Assembly: GCF_025685565.1 (NCBI RefSeq)
Contig: NZ_JAGSYE010000001.1
Span: forward strand, 1,736,001 to 1,800,000
Reading direction: 5' to 3'
Length of the DNA: 64,000 nt
Source: Granulicella aggregans
GTDB lineage: Bacteria > Acidobacteriota > Terriglobia > Terriglobales > Acidobacteriaceae
Positions 14,856 to 23,627 of the stretch are shown piece by piece. How positions within the stretch are numbered: position 1 is the stretch's first letter; each line of letters opens with the position of its first letter. The translations under genes and the position numbers were made by a program. Under the pieces are notes generated by a model. That model had not been told where the DNA came from. It searched no databases and was given only the letters and a program-made list of their open reading frames with translations.

Positions 14856-17228
14856 CTACGCCTCGACCAGCCCATAGCGCCGCTGCCACTGCTGCTTCAG
14901 TCGCGCCCATACCGCCTCGCGCTCTTCCTTGGACACCTTCGGATCAGGCTCGCGTGCAAATCTTGCGGCCTCCACTTTCGCCAGCTCCAACTGCTCTCGA
15001 TCGCGAATCAGATTCGCCACGCGAAACTCCGGCAGCCCCGCCTGCCGCGTCCCAAAGAACTCCCCTGGCCCGCGTTGCTGCAGGTCGAGCTCAGCCAGCT
15101 CAAACCCATCCTGCGTCCGCACCATCGCGTCCAGCCGAGCCTCCGCCTGCTCGCTCACACGCCCGCCGGTCATCAGGATGCAGTAGCTCTTCGCCGCGCC
15201 GCGCCCCACGCGCCCGCGAAGCTGGTGCATCTGCGCCATGCCAAACCTCTCCGCATGCTCGATCACCATCACCGTCGCGTTCGGAACATCCACGCCCACT
15301 TCAATCACGGTAGTGGCAATCAGCACATCCACGTCGCCGCGCTTGAACCGCGCCATCGCGACCTCCTTATCGTCGGAGCTCATGCGCCCATGCAACAACT
15401 CAATCCTTAGCCCGGCAAGCCCACCCTTCCCCAACTCCTCATACATCTCGGTCGCGGACCTCAGCTTCTGCTTGGGAAATAACTCCGGTTTTGCGCTCTT
15501 GCTCTTTGCAGCAGATTTCTTTGCTACCTTCTTCGCTGTCTTTATCCCGGCACTCAACGTCGCTTCTGTCTTCGCCTCGACTTCCTCATCATGCGCAAAA
15601 TCCAACTCCGGCTGATCGTCCTTCGCTCCTTCAATCACCGGGTAAACGATGTAAGCCTGCCGCCCCGCCGCGACCTGCTTCTTCACAAACGCCCATACAT
15701 CGCCAGCCCGCTCCTCCGTCGTCCTCCGCGTCACAATCGGCGTCCTTCCCGGTGGCAGCTCATCGATCACGCTTACATCAAGGTCCCCATAAAGCGTCAG
15801 CGCCAACGTCCGAGGAATTGGCGTCGCCGTCATCACCAGCACATCAGGATCGAGCGCGTCATCCTTCTTCATCAATCGAAATCTCTGCTGTACGCCAAAC
15901 CGGTGTTGTTCATCCACGATCACCAGCCCAAGATTTGCAAAGTCCACCTTGTCTTCGATCAGCGCATGCGTGCCAATCGCAAGATGCGTCTCCCCGCGAA
16001 AGATCGTGGCTCGAGCCTGGCGTTTCGTCGCCTCATCCAGTGATCCGGTCAGCAGCGTCACACGATACGGCCTTCCCGTCTTCGGCGAGATAGCGTCACC
16101 CAGCAGCTTCCTCGCCGAAAGATAATGCTGCGTCGCCAGGATCTCCGTCGGAGCCATTAAAGCCGCCTGGTAGCCGTTCTCGATCGCCACCAGCGCCGCC
16201 TGCATGGCGACGATTGTCTTACCCGATCCCACATCGCCCTGCAACAATCGCCGCATAGGCTGCGGTCTCTTCATATCGGTAACGATCTCGCCCAGCACCC
16301 GCTTCTGCGCCGCCGTGGGATGGAAGGGAAGCACCTGCTTGATCGCCTTTCGCACCCCATCGCCCGTCGTGAACGCCGTCCCCTCGCGCTCCCGCATCCG
16401 CCGCCGCTTTAGCTCCAGCCCCAGCTCAAGGTAGAACAGTTCCTCAAAGATCAACCGCCGATGCCCGGGCGTGGTCGCTGCAATCAACTCCACCATCGGC
16501 GTCCCCGCCTCAGGAAAATGCACCGCCTTCAGCGCCTCGAGCCGTGCGGGCAACTTCAGCCGTGCACGCATACTCTTTGGCAAAGTCTCTTGATCGGCCA
16601 AAGGAAGACTCTGTGCCCCATTCATCGCGGCATCCTCGCGATGAGTGGGACTGCCACCACTCTCCATCTCCTCAAAGATCGACCAAAGCACACGTCTCAA
16701 CCACTTCGATCCCAGCTTCGCGCCCCAAGCTGTCGTCCCACCCAGGGTCTCGTACACAGGAACGATTCGCCCCACCTCCAGCATGGAGAACTCAGCGTCC
16801 TCGCCCTGCGCATCGGTAGGCAGCAACTCGAACTGCGGCTGAATCATCTTGAACTTGCCCGCGCTCGATCGCGAAGGCTCCAGCTTCCCGTACAGCGCCA
16901 CCATCTGCCCCGTACGAAACTTGTCCTTGAGATAAGCCCCGCGGAACCACATGCACTTCACCGTGTCGAGCCCCTGCCCCACGGTCATCTCGAACAGCGG
17001 CATCGACCGCGTATGCAGCAGCGCCGCCCCTCGCACCTCGCCGATGATCGATGCCATCTGCCCGGCCTTCAGTACAGAGATCGGCACCGGATTCAGCCGG
17101 TCCTCATAGCGAAACGGCAGGTGATACAGCAGGTCCTCGACCGTATCGATGCCCCGCTTCGCAAGCTCGACAGCAACCCGCTCGCCCACCCTCCTGACAA
17201 ACTTCACCGGTGTAGAAAGTTCAAGCAC
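14856..17228 (-). CDS. recG: ATP-dependent DNA helicase RecG
   Basis: Superfamily 2 helicase that remodels stalled forks and Holliday junctions. The 790-residue product has the N-terminal wedge domain (DTVEDLLYHLPFRYEDR), Walker A GDVGSGKT, DEQH box (IVDEQHRFGVQQR), MTATPIPRT, and the C-terminal motifs TTVIEVGVDVPNA and QLRGRVGRG. It is longer than typical RecG (about 680-700). Two insertions account for this: an A repeat read in frame at 16611-16651 (residues about 193-206) and a Lys/Ala-rich stretch of about 50 residues between helicase motifs, in the TAKKVAKKSAAKSKSAKPE region. The start codon is GTG at 17228. Activity is presumably retained, as all motifs are intact. Confidence 0.96.
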   Translation of the reverse strand: MLELSTPVKFVRRVGERVAVELAKRGIDTVEDLLYHLPFRYEDRLNPVPISVLKAGQMASIIGEVRGAALLHTRSMPLFEMTVGQGLDTVKCMWFRGAYLKDKFRTGQMVALYGKLEPSRSSAGKFKMIQPQFELLPTDAQGEDAEFSMLEVGRIVPVYETLGGTTAWGAKLGSKWLRRVLWSIFEEMESGGSPTHREDAAMNGAQSLPLADQETLPKSMRARLKLPARLEALKAVHFPEAGTPMVELIAATTPGHRRLIFEELFYLELGLELKRRRMREREGTAFTTGDGVRKAIKQVLPFHPTAAQKRVLGEIVTDMKRPQPMRRLLQGDVGSGKTIVAMQAALVAIENGYQAALMAPTEILATQHYLSARKLLGDAISPKTGRPYRVTLLTGSLDEATKRQARATIFRGETHLAIGTHALIEDKVDFANLGLVIVDEQHRFGVQQRFRLMKKDDALDPDVLVMTATPIPRTLALTLYGDLDVSVIDELPPGRTPIVTRRTTEERAGDVWAFVKKQVAAGRQAYIVYPVIEGAKDDQPELDFAHDEEVEAKTEATLSAGIKTAKKVAKKSAAKSKSAKPELFPKQKLRSATEMYEELGKGGLAGLRIELLHGRMSSDDKEVAMARFKRGDVDVLIATTVIEVGVDVPNATVMVIEHAERFGMAQMHQLRGRVGRGAAKSYCILMTGGRVSEQAEARLDAMVRTQDGFELAELDLQQRGPGEFFGTRQAGLPEFRVANLIRDREQLELAKVEAARFAREPDPKVSKEEREAVWARLKQQWQRRYGLVEA
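16611..16651. repeat. Palindromic repeat, family A, inside recG
   Basis: GTGCCCCATTCATCGCGG and CTCGCGATGAGTGGGAC. It is read in frame through recG on the minus strand as SPTHREDAAMNGAQ, in a loop before the helicase core. Confidence 0.85.
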
Positions 17229-17271
17229 CTCACGATGCTACCAAGCCCACCCTGCCACACCCGACAAACGC

Positions 17272-17300
17272 CGTCATTCTGAGCGAAGCGAAGAATCCCT
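17272..17300. repeat. Hairpin repeat, family C
   Basis: CGTCATTCTGAGCGAAGCG and AAGAATCCC, in the gap between the recG start and the GH127 stop. Confidence 0.75.
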
Positions 17301-17322
17301 GGATTTCTCCAGCCACGAAATT

Positions 17323-17340
17323 CGGGTGCCCCATCTTCGC
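17323..17340. repeat. Truncated family A repeat
   Basis: Only the left arm CGGGTGCCCCATCTTCGC is present; the right arm is missing before the GH127 stop at 17355. It follows a C unit, so this is a broken C-A composite. Confidence 0.55.
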
Positions 17341-17354
17341 GCATTGTCGTCGCA

Positions 17355-19247
17355 CTAAGCCTTCAATGGCTGATACGTTCGGTACATCTCATCCCCAATC
17401 CCCATAAACGGCCGAAACGTAATCGGTGACCTCTCCGTCTCCACCGAGTATGCATCGCCACCCTCCACCTTCTTCGCCGCCACTAAGCTGGAGCGCGTCA
17501 TCTCCGTCGGCCAGTGCCCGGTCGCCATGTACACCACCGGCCCACTCATCATCGCCGCAAACTCCGCTGTCTGCTGCGTTGCCAGCATCTTGCCCGGCTC
17601 GGTCGTGGAAGGCTGATTGACATTCATGCTCAGCGTCTCCAGCCGCACCGGCATTCCGAACTCCATCTCCACCACGTCGCCGTTCCGCCACCCACGCTTC
17701 ACTGCATGGAACGTCCCTGGCCTCACGACGCCCTCGACCACGTTGCCGTTCACCATCACCCGAGTCCCCAGCCCTGCCCACTCCGGAATCCTTACATTCA
17801 GCGCGAACTCCCGCTCCGCCGCCAGCTTCAACGTCATCTTCGTCGTAGGCCGGAACGGGTACTCCGTCTCCTGCACCAGTGTCACCGGAGTTCCGCCCTG
17901 CTTCCATGTAACCTGCGAAGGCACAAATAGATTCACATGTAGGCCCGCTTCGCTCACAAAGTACGAGCTGATGCCGTAGTCCGCCGCAATCTGCGGAAGA
18001 GTGCCCGAGCAGCACGGCCACTTGTTTCCGTAGTACAGCTTGCGCCCATTCATGCTGTAGTCCGAGTAATAGAAACTCGACCCATCCTCCTGAATCGGCT
18101 TCGCCCCCAGCACCGTGTTGTAGAGCACCCGCTCCATGCTGTCGCCATACCGGCTATCGCCCGTGACACGCAGCAGATACCGCGTGATCTTGAAGTGCCC
18201 ATAAGCTCCACACGGCGTCTCAAAGCTGTTCTTCTCGGAGAAGATGCTGCGCGCCAGATCATCCGTATGCGGCCGCAGCAGTTGCTCTCCTGGCCCCCAT
18301 CCTCCGGTCGCATAGCTCTGCTCCTGCACGATGCGGAACCCATTCGTCGCCGCCCGAAGATGCTTCTCGCTGCCTGTCGTCAGGTAAGCCTGCATCGCCG
18401 AACTGAGCGCATTCACATGGCTGTACGCATGCTCGCCCGGCAGCACGTTGATGTCTTCGGATAGCGGATTGAACAGCAGGTCGTCCTCAAGAAACCGCAC
18501 CGCCGTATCGCGATACCTCACGTCGCCCGTTCTCTGATAAGCGAGAAATAGATTCTCCGGCAGCGTGTACGTCTCGTCCCACGTGTCGCCGTCGATCTGG
18601 TGTGGCCGCGCGTGCTGCTCCATCCGCGAAAGCGCCTTCTCCGGCAGGTGCGGCAGCGCCGCATCGAGCGCTACCTTCATCGCGGGCTTCGCACTCTCCA
18701 CTCCCGCGAGAGAACACGCATCGCTCAGCCCGCAGAACGTCTTGTCGAACGTGTACCCCGGCAGATGATAGCCGTCATAAAATCGGCTCACCAGGGTAGG
18801 TTGCAACCCCGCTACAAGCTGCTCCACCTTCACCTTGGTCGCCCGATCACCCGTAGCCGCATATCCCCGCGACAGCGCCGAGACATACTGACCAAAGCTG
18901 TGCCCCGCAACAAATCCCTCGGCCCCGCCATTGGTCGCCCAGAACCGCGAGTTCGAGTACCAGCCGCCCATATCATCGCCCGGCGCATCCAGCCCCGCAC
19001 CTTGCCGGAACGGCTTGAGAAGCATGTCGTTGTCGAGCCCCAGAAACCGCGCCTGCGTCTGCTCAAACTGCGACCGCATCGGCCCCGGCAGCAGCGTCAC
19101 CTGCCCATACTCAAGCTGCTTCAGCCTCGTACTCGCTCCCGCACCAGGGAGAAGGTCCGCCATCGCCCGCCCACCAAACGCCAGCCCTGCCGAAGCCGCG
19201 GCCCCACTCTTCAACACATCCCTGCGCGTAAACGAGCGAAACGACAT
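17355..19247 (-). CDS. Tat-exported GH127-type beta-L-arabinofuranosidase
   Basis: Exported glycosidase of about 630 residues, predicted to release beta-L-arabinofuranose from plant glycans. The start ATG at 19247 opens a twin-arginine signal (FTRRDVLKSGAAASAGLAFG). The frame continues open for over 1 kb upstream, but only antisense to the MFS gene, and is rejected there. Family marks are DDMGGWYSNSRFW, GHSFGQYVSALS and the Cys-pair WPCCSGTLPQIA (Cys 412/413). In GH127 these cysteines provide the nucleophile and bind zinc together with a Glu and another Cys, here probably Glu 343 and Cys 346 in ETPCGAYGHFK. C-terminal beta domains follow. With the GH2 and GH42 enzymes this indicates hemicellulose or pectin side-chain use. 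Confidence 0.9.
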   Translation of the reverse strand: MSFRSFTRRDVLKSGAAASAGLAFGGRAMADLLPGAGASTRLKQLEYGQVTLLPGPMRSQFEQTQARFLGLDNDMLLKPFRQGAGLDAPGDDMGGWYSNSRFWATNGGAEGFVAGHSFGQYVSALSRGYAATGDRATKVKVEQLVAGLQPTLVSRFYDGYHLPGYTFDKTFCGLSDACSLAGVESAKPAMKVALDAALPHLPEKALSRMEQHARPHQIDGDTWDETYTLPENLFLAYQRTGDVRYRDTAVRFLEDDLLFNPLSEDINVLPGEHAYSHVNALSSAMQAYLTTGSEKHLRAATNGFRIVQEQSYATGGWGPGEQLLRPHTDDLARSIFSEKNSFETPCGAYGHFKITRYLLRVTGDSRYGDSMERVLYNTVLGAKPIQEDGSSFYYSDYSMNGRKLYYGNKWPCCSGTLPQIAADYGISSYFVSEAGLHVNLFVPSQVTWKQGGTPVTLVQETEYPFRPTTKMTLKLAAEREFALNVRIPEWAGLGTRVMVNGNVVEGVVRPGTFHAVKRGWRNGDVVEMEFGMPVRLETLSMNVNQPSTTEPGKMLATQQTAEFAAMMSGPVVYMATGHWPTEMTRSSLVAAKKVEGGDAYSVETERSPITFRPFMGIGDEMYRTYQPLKA

Positions 19248-19391
19248 CGCGATAGATCCCCCGGAGCCCGCTATTCTGAGTTGCAGAAATCCTACGCCAC
19301 CCGTGCTACGACCCTCAATCGCCCGTAGTTCGACTGTCCCATGCCGACACTCGCAAACTCTGCGAGCCGATCCTCCAGATAAACTGGAAGA

Positions 19392-20624
19392 ATGGACATC
19401 TCTCTCGCTGAGCAGGCGCAGAAGCCCGCGAGCATCCTCACCCGCACGCCGCTCATGGCGCTTGCCGTGGCTGCCTTCGGCATCGGCACCAGCGAGTTCA
19501 TCATCATGGGCCTGCTGCCGGAGCTCTCGCGCGACTTCGCCGTCAGCATCCCCAAGGCGGGAGCTCTGGTCACCGGCTACGCTCTCTCGGTCACCATCGG
19601 AGCTCCGCTCGTTGCCCTGGCCACGGCACACATGGAGCGCAAACGCGCCCTGCTCCTTTTGATGGCCGTCTTCACCCTCGGCAACCTCGCCTGCGCCGTC
19701 GCGCCCACGTACAACCTCCTCTTCGCCGCCCGCGTCCTCACCGCTCTCTGCCACGGAGCCTTCTTTGGCATCGGTTCCGTAGTCGCTGCAAATCTGGTGC
19801 CCCGGAATCAGCGCTCGCAGGCCATCGCCCTCATGTTCTCCGGCCTCACCCTGGCGAATGTCCTCGGAGTTCCCGCCGGCACCGCGCTCGGACAGGCCTT
19901 CGGATGGCGCACCGCCTTCTGGGCCATCGTTCCCATCGGCCTCGCCGCCGCAACCGCCCTCTTCTTCCTCGTCCCGCCGCAGGAAGCAGGAAAGAGCAAT
20001 CTCCTCCACGAGTTCAGCGTCCTCCGCCGCCCACAGGTGCTGCTCGGCATGTTTATGAGCACCCTCACCTCGGCCTCGCTCTTCTGTGTCTACACCTACG
20101 TCGCACCCACGCTGCTTGTCGTCACCCACGTCTCGCCACACATGGTCACGCTTACGCTGCTGCTCTTCGGCGTAGGCATCACCATCGGCAACCTCGCCGG
20201 CGGCACGCTCTCGGACTGGCATCCGCGGACCTTTCTCATCGCATCGATGCTCGCCCTCGTGGCCTCGCTCTTCGTTCTCTACTTCGCGGAGCCCTACGCC
20301 ATCCCCTGCATCGCCATGGTCCTCATCTGGGGAGCGATCCAGTTCGGTGCCGGCGCTCCGCTCCAGTCCCGCGTCGTCGACCACGCCTCCGAAGCCCCCA
20401 ACCTCGCCGCAACGCTCAACCAGGGAGCTTTCAACTTCGGCAACGCCACCGGAGCCTCGCTTGGCGGCCTCATCATCACGGCCGGATACGGCTACCGTAG
20501 CCTCACCTTCGCCAGCGCTGCGATCACCCTAGTCACGCTTGCTCTCGCCTTCCTCGCCGTCCGCCTCGATCGCAACAATCCCCGGCCCATCTCGCATGAG
20601 ACCGGCCTCCGCATCTCCCACTAG
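19392..20624 (+). CDS. MFS efflux transporter, DHA1 (AraJ/YdhP-like)
   Basis: Inner-membrane proton-driven exporter of 410 residues with about 12 helices. The N-terminal motif LAVAAFGIGTSEFIIMGLLP is typical of the DHA1 sugar-efflux/chloramphenicol-resistance-like branch. The loop 2-3 region (ATAHMERKRALLL) and the antiporter-type VLGVPAGTALGQAFGWR motif in helix 5 fit the superfamily. A GGAAGA site precedes the ATG. The gene is divergent from the GH127 enzyme, so a link to sugar efflux is possible but unproven; drug efflux is equally likely from sequence. Confidence 0.9.
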   Translation: MDISLAEQAQKPASILTRTPLMALAVAAFGIGTSEFIIMGLLPELSRDFAVSIPKAGALVTGYALSVTIGAPLVALATAHMERKRALLLLMAVFTLGNLACAVAPTYNLLFAARVLTALCHGAFFGIGSVVAANLVPRNQRSQAIALMFSGLTLANVLGVPAGTALGQAFGWRTAFWAIVPIGLAAATALFFLVPPQEAGKSNLLHEFSVLRRPQVLLGMFMSTLTSASLFCVYTYVAPTLLVVTHVSPHMVTLTLLLFGVGITIGNLAGGTLSDWHPRTFLIASMLALVASLFVLYFAEPYAIPCIAMVLIWGAIQFGAGAPLQSRVVDHASEAPNLAATLNQGAFNFGNATGASLGGLIITAGYGYRSLTFASAAITLVTLALAFLAVRLDRNNPRPISHETGLRISH

Positions 20625-20649
20625 CCCCTATTCCCCCATAAAGATGAAA

Positions 20650-20718
20650 CGTCATCTCGACCGAAGCGGCGAACGGCATCATCGTTCGCCGCGCAGTGGA
20701 GAGACCCCCGCATTTGCC
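20650..20718. repeat. Hairpin repeat, family B
   Basis: CGTCATCTCGACCGAAGC, a variable hairpin GGCGAACG/CGTTCGCC, then GTGGAGAGACCCCCGCATTT. Left part of a B-A composite. Confidence 0.8.
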
Positions 20719-20743
20719 TTTTCTTTTTCCCGCCAAACTCAAC

Positions 20744-20785
20744 TCTGTGCCCCATGCATCACGGCACCATCGTGATGCGTGGGAC
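20744..20785. repeat. Palindromic repeat, family A with compensatory changes
   Basis: GTGCCCCATGCATCACG pairs with CGTGATGCGTGGGAC. Both arms differ from the usual CATCGC/GCGATG in a way that keeps pairing, which supports a selected hairpin. Confidence 0.8.
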
Positions 20786-20851
20786 GGCCACGGCTTCCAC
20801 CAGCCCTGAACCGAACCCTCCTCGCTCGCATCAAACTCGCAGGAGATACAA

Positions 20852-21727
20852 ATGCAAATCGCCTTCCTCGGCCTGGGCAAGATGGGCAGCGCCATCGCTG
20901 GCCTTCTTCTTGATAAGGGCCACAGCCTCACCGTCTGGAACCGCACCGCCGCAGCCGCCAAGCCCCTTACCGATCGGGGCGCAAAGTCAGCCGAAACTCC
21001 CGTCGCTGCCGTTCAATCCGCCGACATCGTCTTCACCATGCTCACCGACGATAGTGCAGCCGAGTCCGTCCTCTTCGATCAAGGCACCCTCGCCGCGATC
21101 CGGGCGAATGCCATTCACATCTCGCTCTCGACCATCTCAGTAGCCTTGGCCGAACGTCTCGAAGCGGCACACGCTGAGCGCAAGCAGCGCTTCCTCAGCG
21201 TCCCTGTCTTCGGCCGCCCTAACGTTGCAGCCGAAAGCAAGCTCTGGCTAGCCATCGCGGGTGACTCCGCAGTCATCGAAGAAGCATTGCCACTCCTCGC
21301 CTCCATCTCACGGGGCCACACGATCATCGGCACGCGCCCCAGCCAGGCGAACGCCGCCAAGGTCGCCGGCAACTTTATGATCACGTCGATCATCGCCTCC
21401 CTCGCAGAGGCCTTCACCGTAGCCGAGTCGCACGGCATCGATCCCGCCATCTTTCTCGAGACCGTCAACAGCGCCCTCTTTCAATCGGCATTCGTCAGCA
21501 ACTACGGCAAGTTCATGATCGATCCACCCGAGAACCCCGGCGCAACCATCAAGCTCGGCGCAAAGGACACAAGGCTCTTCCGCGAAGCCGCCCAGTCCAC
21601 CCAAACTCCAACGCCGCTCGGCGACTTGTACCAGCAACACATGCAAGCGGCCATCGCCGCCGGTCGTGGCGATGATGACTGGGCCGCCGGCTACCTAAGC
21701 CAGACCCGCGCCGAAGCGAAGTCTTAG
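20852..21727 (+). CDS. NAD(P)-dependent beta-hydroxyacid dehydrogenase family protein
   Basis: Member of the 3-hydroxyisobutyrate / 6-phosphogluconate dehydrogenase-like family, 291 residues. The N-terminal Rossmann fold opens with IAFLGLGKMGSAIAGLLLDKG and is followed by VWNRT, as in NADP-linked members. The substrate loop is degenerate (ISLSTISVALAERL in place of DxSTxxP). The catalytic Lys is expected in NAAKVAGNFM (GxxGxGxxxK-like region). AGGAG lies just before the ATG. The family also covers glyoxylate/succinic semialdehyde reductases and imine reductases, so the substrate is open. It is bounded by B-A composites on both sides. Confidence 0.87.
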   Translation: MQIAFLGLGKMGSAIAGLLLDKGHSLTVWNRTAAAAKPLTDRGAKSAETPVAAVQSADIVFTMLTDDSAAESVLFDQGTLAAIRANAIHISLSTISVALAERLEAAHAERKQRFLSVPVFGRPNVAAESKLWLAIAGDSAVIEEALPLLASISRGHTIIGTRPSQANAAKVAGNFMITSIIASLAEAFTVAESHGIDPAIFLETVNSALFQSAFVSNYGKFMIDPPENPGATIKLGAKDTRLFREAAQSTQTPTPLGDLYQQHMQAAIAAGRGDDDWAAGYLSQTRAEAKS

Positions 21728-21783
21728 TTCGCCACGCTTTCCAGCAATACAAGAAGCGTCGCACTTTTGATCACTAGAAGATG

Positions 21784-21832
21784 CGTCATCTCGACCGGAG
21801 CGAAGCGAAGTGGAGAGACCCCCCGCATTGGC
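21784..21832. repeat. Hairpin repeat, family B
   Basis: CGTCATCTCGACCGGAGCG, AAGCGAAGTGGAGAGACC, CCCCGCATTGGC; the simplest form of B, in the convergent gap before the aldo/keto reductase. Confidence 0.8.
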
Positions 21833-21864
21833 TTTTATCAAACTCTCCTCGGAGAAATCCGCCT

Positions 21865-21906
21865 CCGTGCCCCACTCATCGCAGTCGTATCGCGATGAGT
21901 GGGACG
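21865..21906. repeat. Palindromic repeat, family A
   Basis: CCGTGCCCCACTCATCGC and GCGATGAGTGGGACG; right part of a B-A composite. Confidence 0.8.
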
Positions 21907-21913
21907 CAGAACG

Positions 21914-22774
21914 CTACCCGCCAATCGCATCCAGCCGCGCCACCACCTCCGGCGCCAACTGAATCTTCGCCGCCGCCAGATTCTCCTTCAAATGCTGCGA
22001 CGACGAAGTCCCCGGAATCAGCAGCATATTCTCCGAGCGCTGATAGAGCCATGCCAGCGCCACCTGCATCGGAGTTGCGCCGATCTCTTTCGCTACGTCA
22101 TCCAGCTCCGAAGACTGCAGCGGCGTAAATCCGCCAAGCGGGAAGTAAGGCACGTAAGCCACGCCCTTCTTCTCCAGCAGATCCACAAACGCATCGTCCT
22201 CGCGCTTCGCCAGGTTGTAGAAGTTCTGCACGCACACGATAGGCGTAATCTTCTCCGCCTCTTCGAACTGCTCCTGAGTCACATGGCTTAGACCGATGTG
22301 CTTGATCAGCCCTTGCTCCTTCAACTCAACCAGCACCGACAGCGCCTCCGCCAGTGACCCCGGAGCAGGAGCATCTCTGCCCAGGTTGCGCAGATTCACC
22401 ACGTCCAGCGCATCCAGTCCAAGGTTCTTGAGATTGTCATGCACGCCACTCACCAGCACATCGCGCGAGTGGCTTTGAATCCACGATCCATCGCTGCCCC
22501 GCGTCGCACCGACCTTGGTCACAAGTACCAAGCCATCCTTGTACGGATGCAGCGCCTCCTTCAGAATCTGGTTCACCACATGCGGCCCATAGAAGTCGCT
22601 CGTATCGATATGGTTCACACCGCTCTCCACGGCCTCGCGCGCGACGGCCACAGCCGCAGCCCAATCCTTCGGCGGACCAAAGACATGCGGCCCCGCAAGC
22701 TGCATCGCGCCATATCCCATCCGGTCCACCGTCATCGAAGTTCCCGGAAACGTAAAATTCCTCGCGTCACTCAT
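21914..22774 (-). CDS. Aldo/keto reductase (YdbC-like)
   Basis: NADPH-linked oxidoreductase of the AKR fold, 286 residues. Visible features are YGAMQLAGPHVFG, the catalytic segment HIDTSDFYG (Asp and Tyr), VLVTKVGA (active-site Lys), the FY-N sheet VCVQNFYNLAKRE, and the C-terminal cofactor motif LIPGTSSSQHLKENLAAA. GGAG precedes the ATG by six bases. It is transcribed divergently from a TetR regulator, with an imperfect inverted repeat in the shared upstream region, so it is probably the regulator's target. The substrate is unknown, perhaps a reactive carbonyl. Confidence 0.92.
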   Translation of the reverse strand: MSDARNFTFPGTSMTVDRMGYGAMQLAGPHVFGPPKDWAAAVAVAREAVESGVNHIDTSDFYGPHVVNQILKEALHPYKDGLVLVTKVGATRGSDGSWIQSHSRDVLVSGVHDNLKNLGLDALDVVNLRNLGRDAPAPGSLAEALSVLVELKEQGLIKHIGLSHVTQEQFEEAEKITPIVCVQNFYNLAKREDDAFVDLLEKKGVAYVPYFPLGGFTPLQSSELDDVAKEIGATPMQVALAWLYQRSENMLLIPGTSSSQHLKENLAAAKIQLAPEVVARLDAIGG

Positions 22775-22821
22775 CCAATTCTCCTTTGCTGCCTTTTGCT
22801 GTTCTTTGCTGTCCTTCGCTC

Positions 22822-22857
22822 TTACCTGTGTTTAGATGAAGAAAGCTTCAGGTTAGG
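22822..22857. promoter_or_regulatory. Candidate TetR operator between the aldo/keto reductase and tetR genes
   Basis: Imperfect inverted repeat CTTACCTG ... CAGGTTAG with an inner GAAG/CTTC pair, centred about 65 bases before the reductase start and overlapping the AGGAG site of the regulator gene. Position and symmetry suit autoregulation. This is an inference. Confidence 0.4.
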
Positions 22858-22866
22858 AGTTCGCAT

Positions 22867-23499
22867 TTGCCGCCGCCATCCGCAACCCTCTTAGAGCCCC
22901 GTAAATCGCCGGTCCAGGCCCGTTCCGCCGCCAGTGTCGAGGCAATTTTAGAAGCCACCGTTCAGGTTTTGGTCTCCGTCGGGAAAGAGCGCCTCACCAC
23001 CACCCGCGTCGCCGAACGCGCCGGGGTCTCCGTGGGCACCCTCTATCAGTACTTCCCCAATAAGACTGCGCTGCTGCAAGCCGCGCTTCGCCGCCATCTC
23101 GAGGCCGTCACCAACGCCATCGATCGCGTCTGCCAGGAGCAGCGCGGCCACCCGCTCGAAGAGATGGCCACGGCACTCATCACCACCTTCCTTGATGCCA
23201 AGATGCGCAACGCAAAAGCCAGCGTCGCCATGTACTCCATCAGCGCCGATGTCGACGGCATGAAGATCGCGCGGCAGATCGGCCTCCACTCCGGCAAGGT
23301 AGTCGCCGCCATGTTCGCAACGACGAGCGACCCTCCCTTGAGCGATCCCGCCCTGGTCGCCTCCATGCTGACCAGCGCCATGGCGGGCATTAGCCGCCGC
23401 CTGCTCGAAGGCCCTTCGCCCGAGAAACACGTCGAGCCCCTCAAGCAGGAGCTCATCTTCCTCGCCCGCGCCTACCTCAAAGCCTGTTCCGCCCGCTAA
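22867..23499 (+). CDS. TetR/AcrR family transcriptional regulator
   Basis: DNA-binding repressor of 210 residues. The N-terminal helix-turn-helix is clear: AILEATVQVLVSVGKERLTT, TRVAERAGVSVGTLYQYFPNK. The C-terminal ligand domain is unassigned. The start is TTG at 22867, with AGGAG eight bases before it; no ATG lies near the domain start. Divergence from the aldo/keto reductase, with a candidate operator between, suggests ligand-controlled expression of that enzyme and of itself. A B repeat follows the stop. Confidence 0.92.
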   Translation: MPPPSATLLEPRKSPVQARSAASVEAILEATVQVLVSVGKERLTTTRVAERAGVSVGTLYQYFPNKTALLQAALRRHLEAVTNAIDRVCQEQRGHPLEEMATALITTFLDAKMRNAKASVAMYSISADVDGMKIARQIGLHSGKVVAAMFATTSDPPLSDPALVASMLTSAMAGISRRLLEGPSPEKHVEPLKQELIFLARAYLKACSAR

Positions 23500-23516
23500 G
23501 CCCCCCACAACGAACT

Positions 23517-23577
23517 CGTCATCTCGACCGAACCCTGAGCGTAGCGAAGGGGAAGTGGAGAGACCCCCGCATTGGCC
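23517..23577. repeat. Hairpin repeat, family B
   Basis: CGTCATCTCGACCGAACC, CTGAGCGTAGCGAAGGG, GAAGTGGAGAGACCCCCGC; no A unit follows. Confidence 0.75.
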
Positions 23578-23627
23578 TTTGTCTTTGCTCGCAATACTCC
23601 TTAACCCCGCTAAGCGAAAATAGGACC

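Noticed and set aside
19248-20384. N-terminal extension of the GH127 frame on the minus strand
   Set aside because: It is antisense to the well-supported MFS transporter and has low-complexity Glu/Gly/Asp-rich composition typical of the reverse of C-ending codons; the Tat signal starts at 19247.
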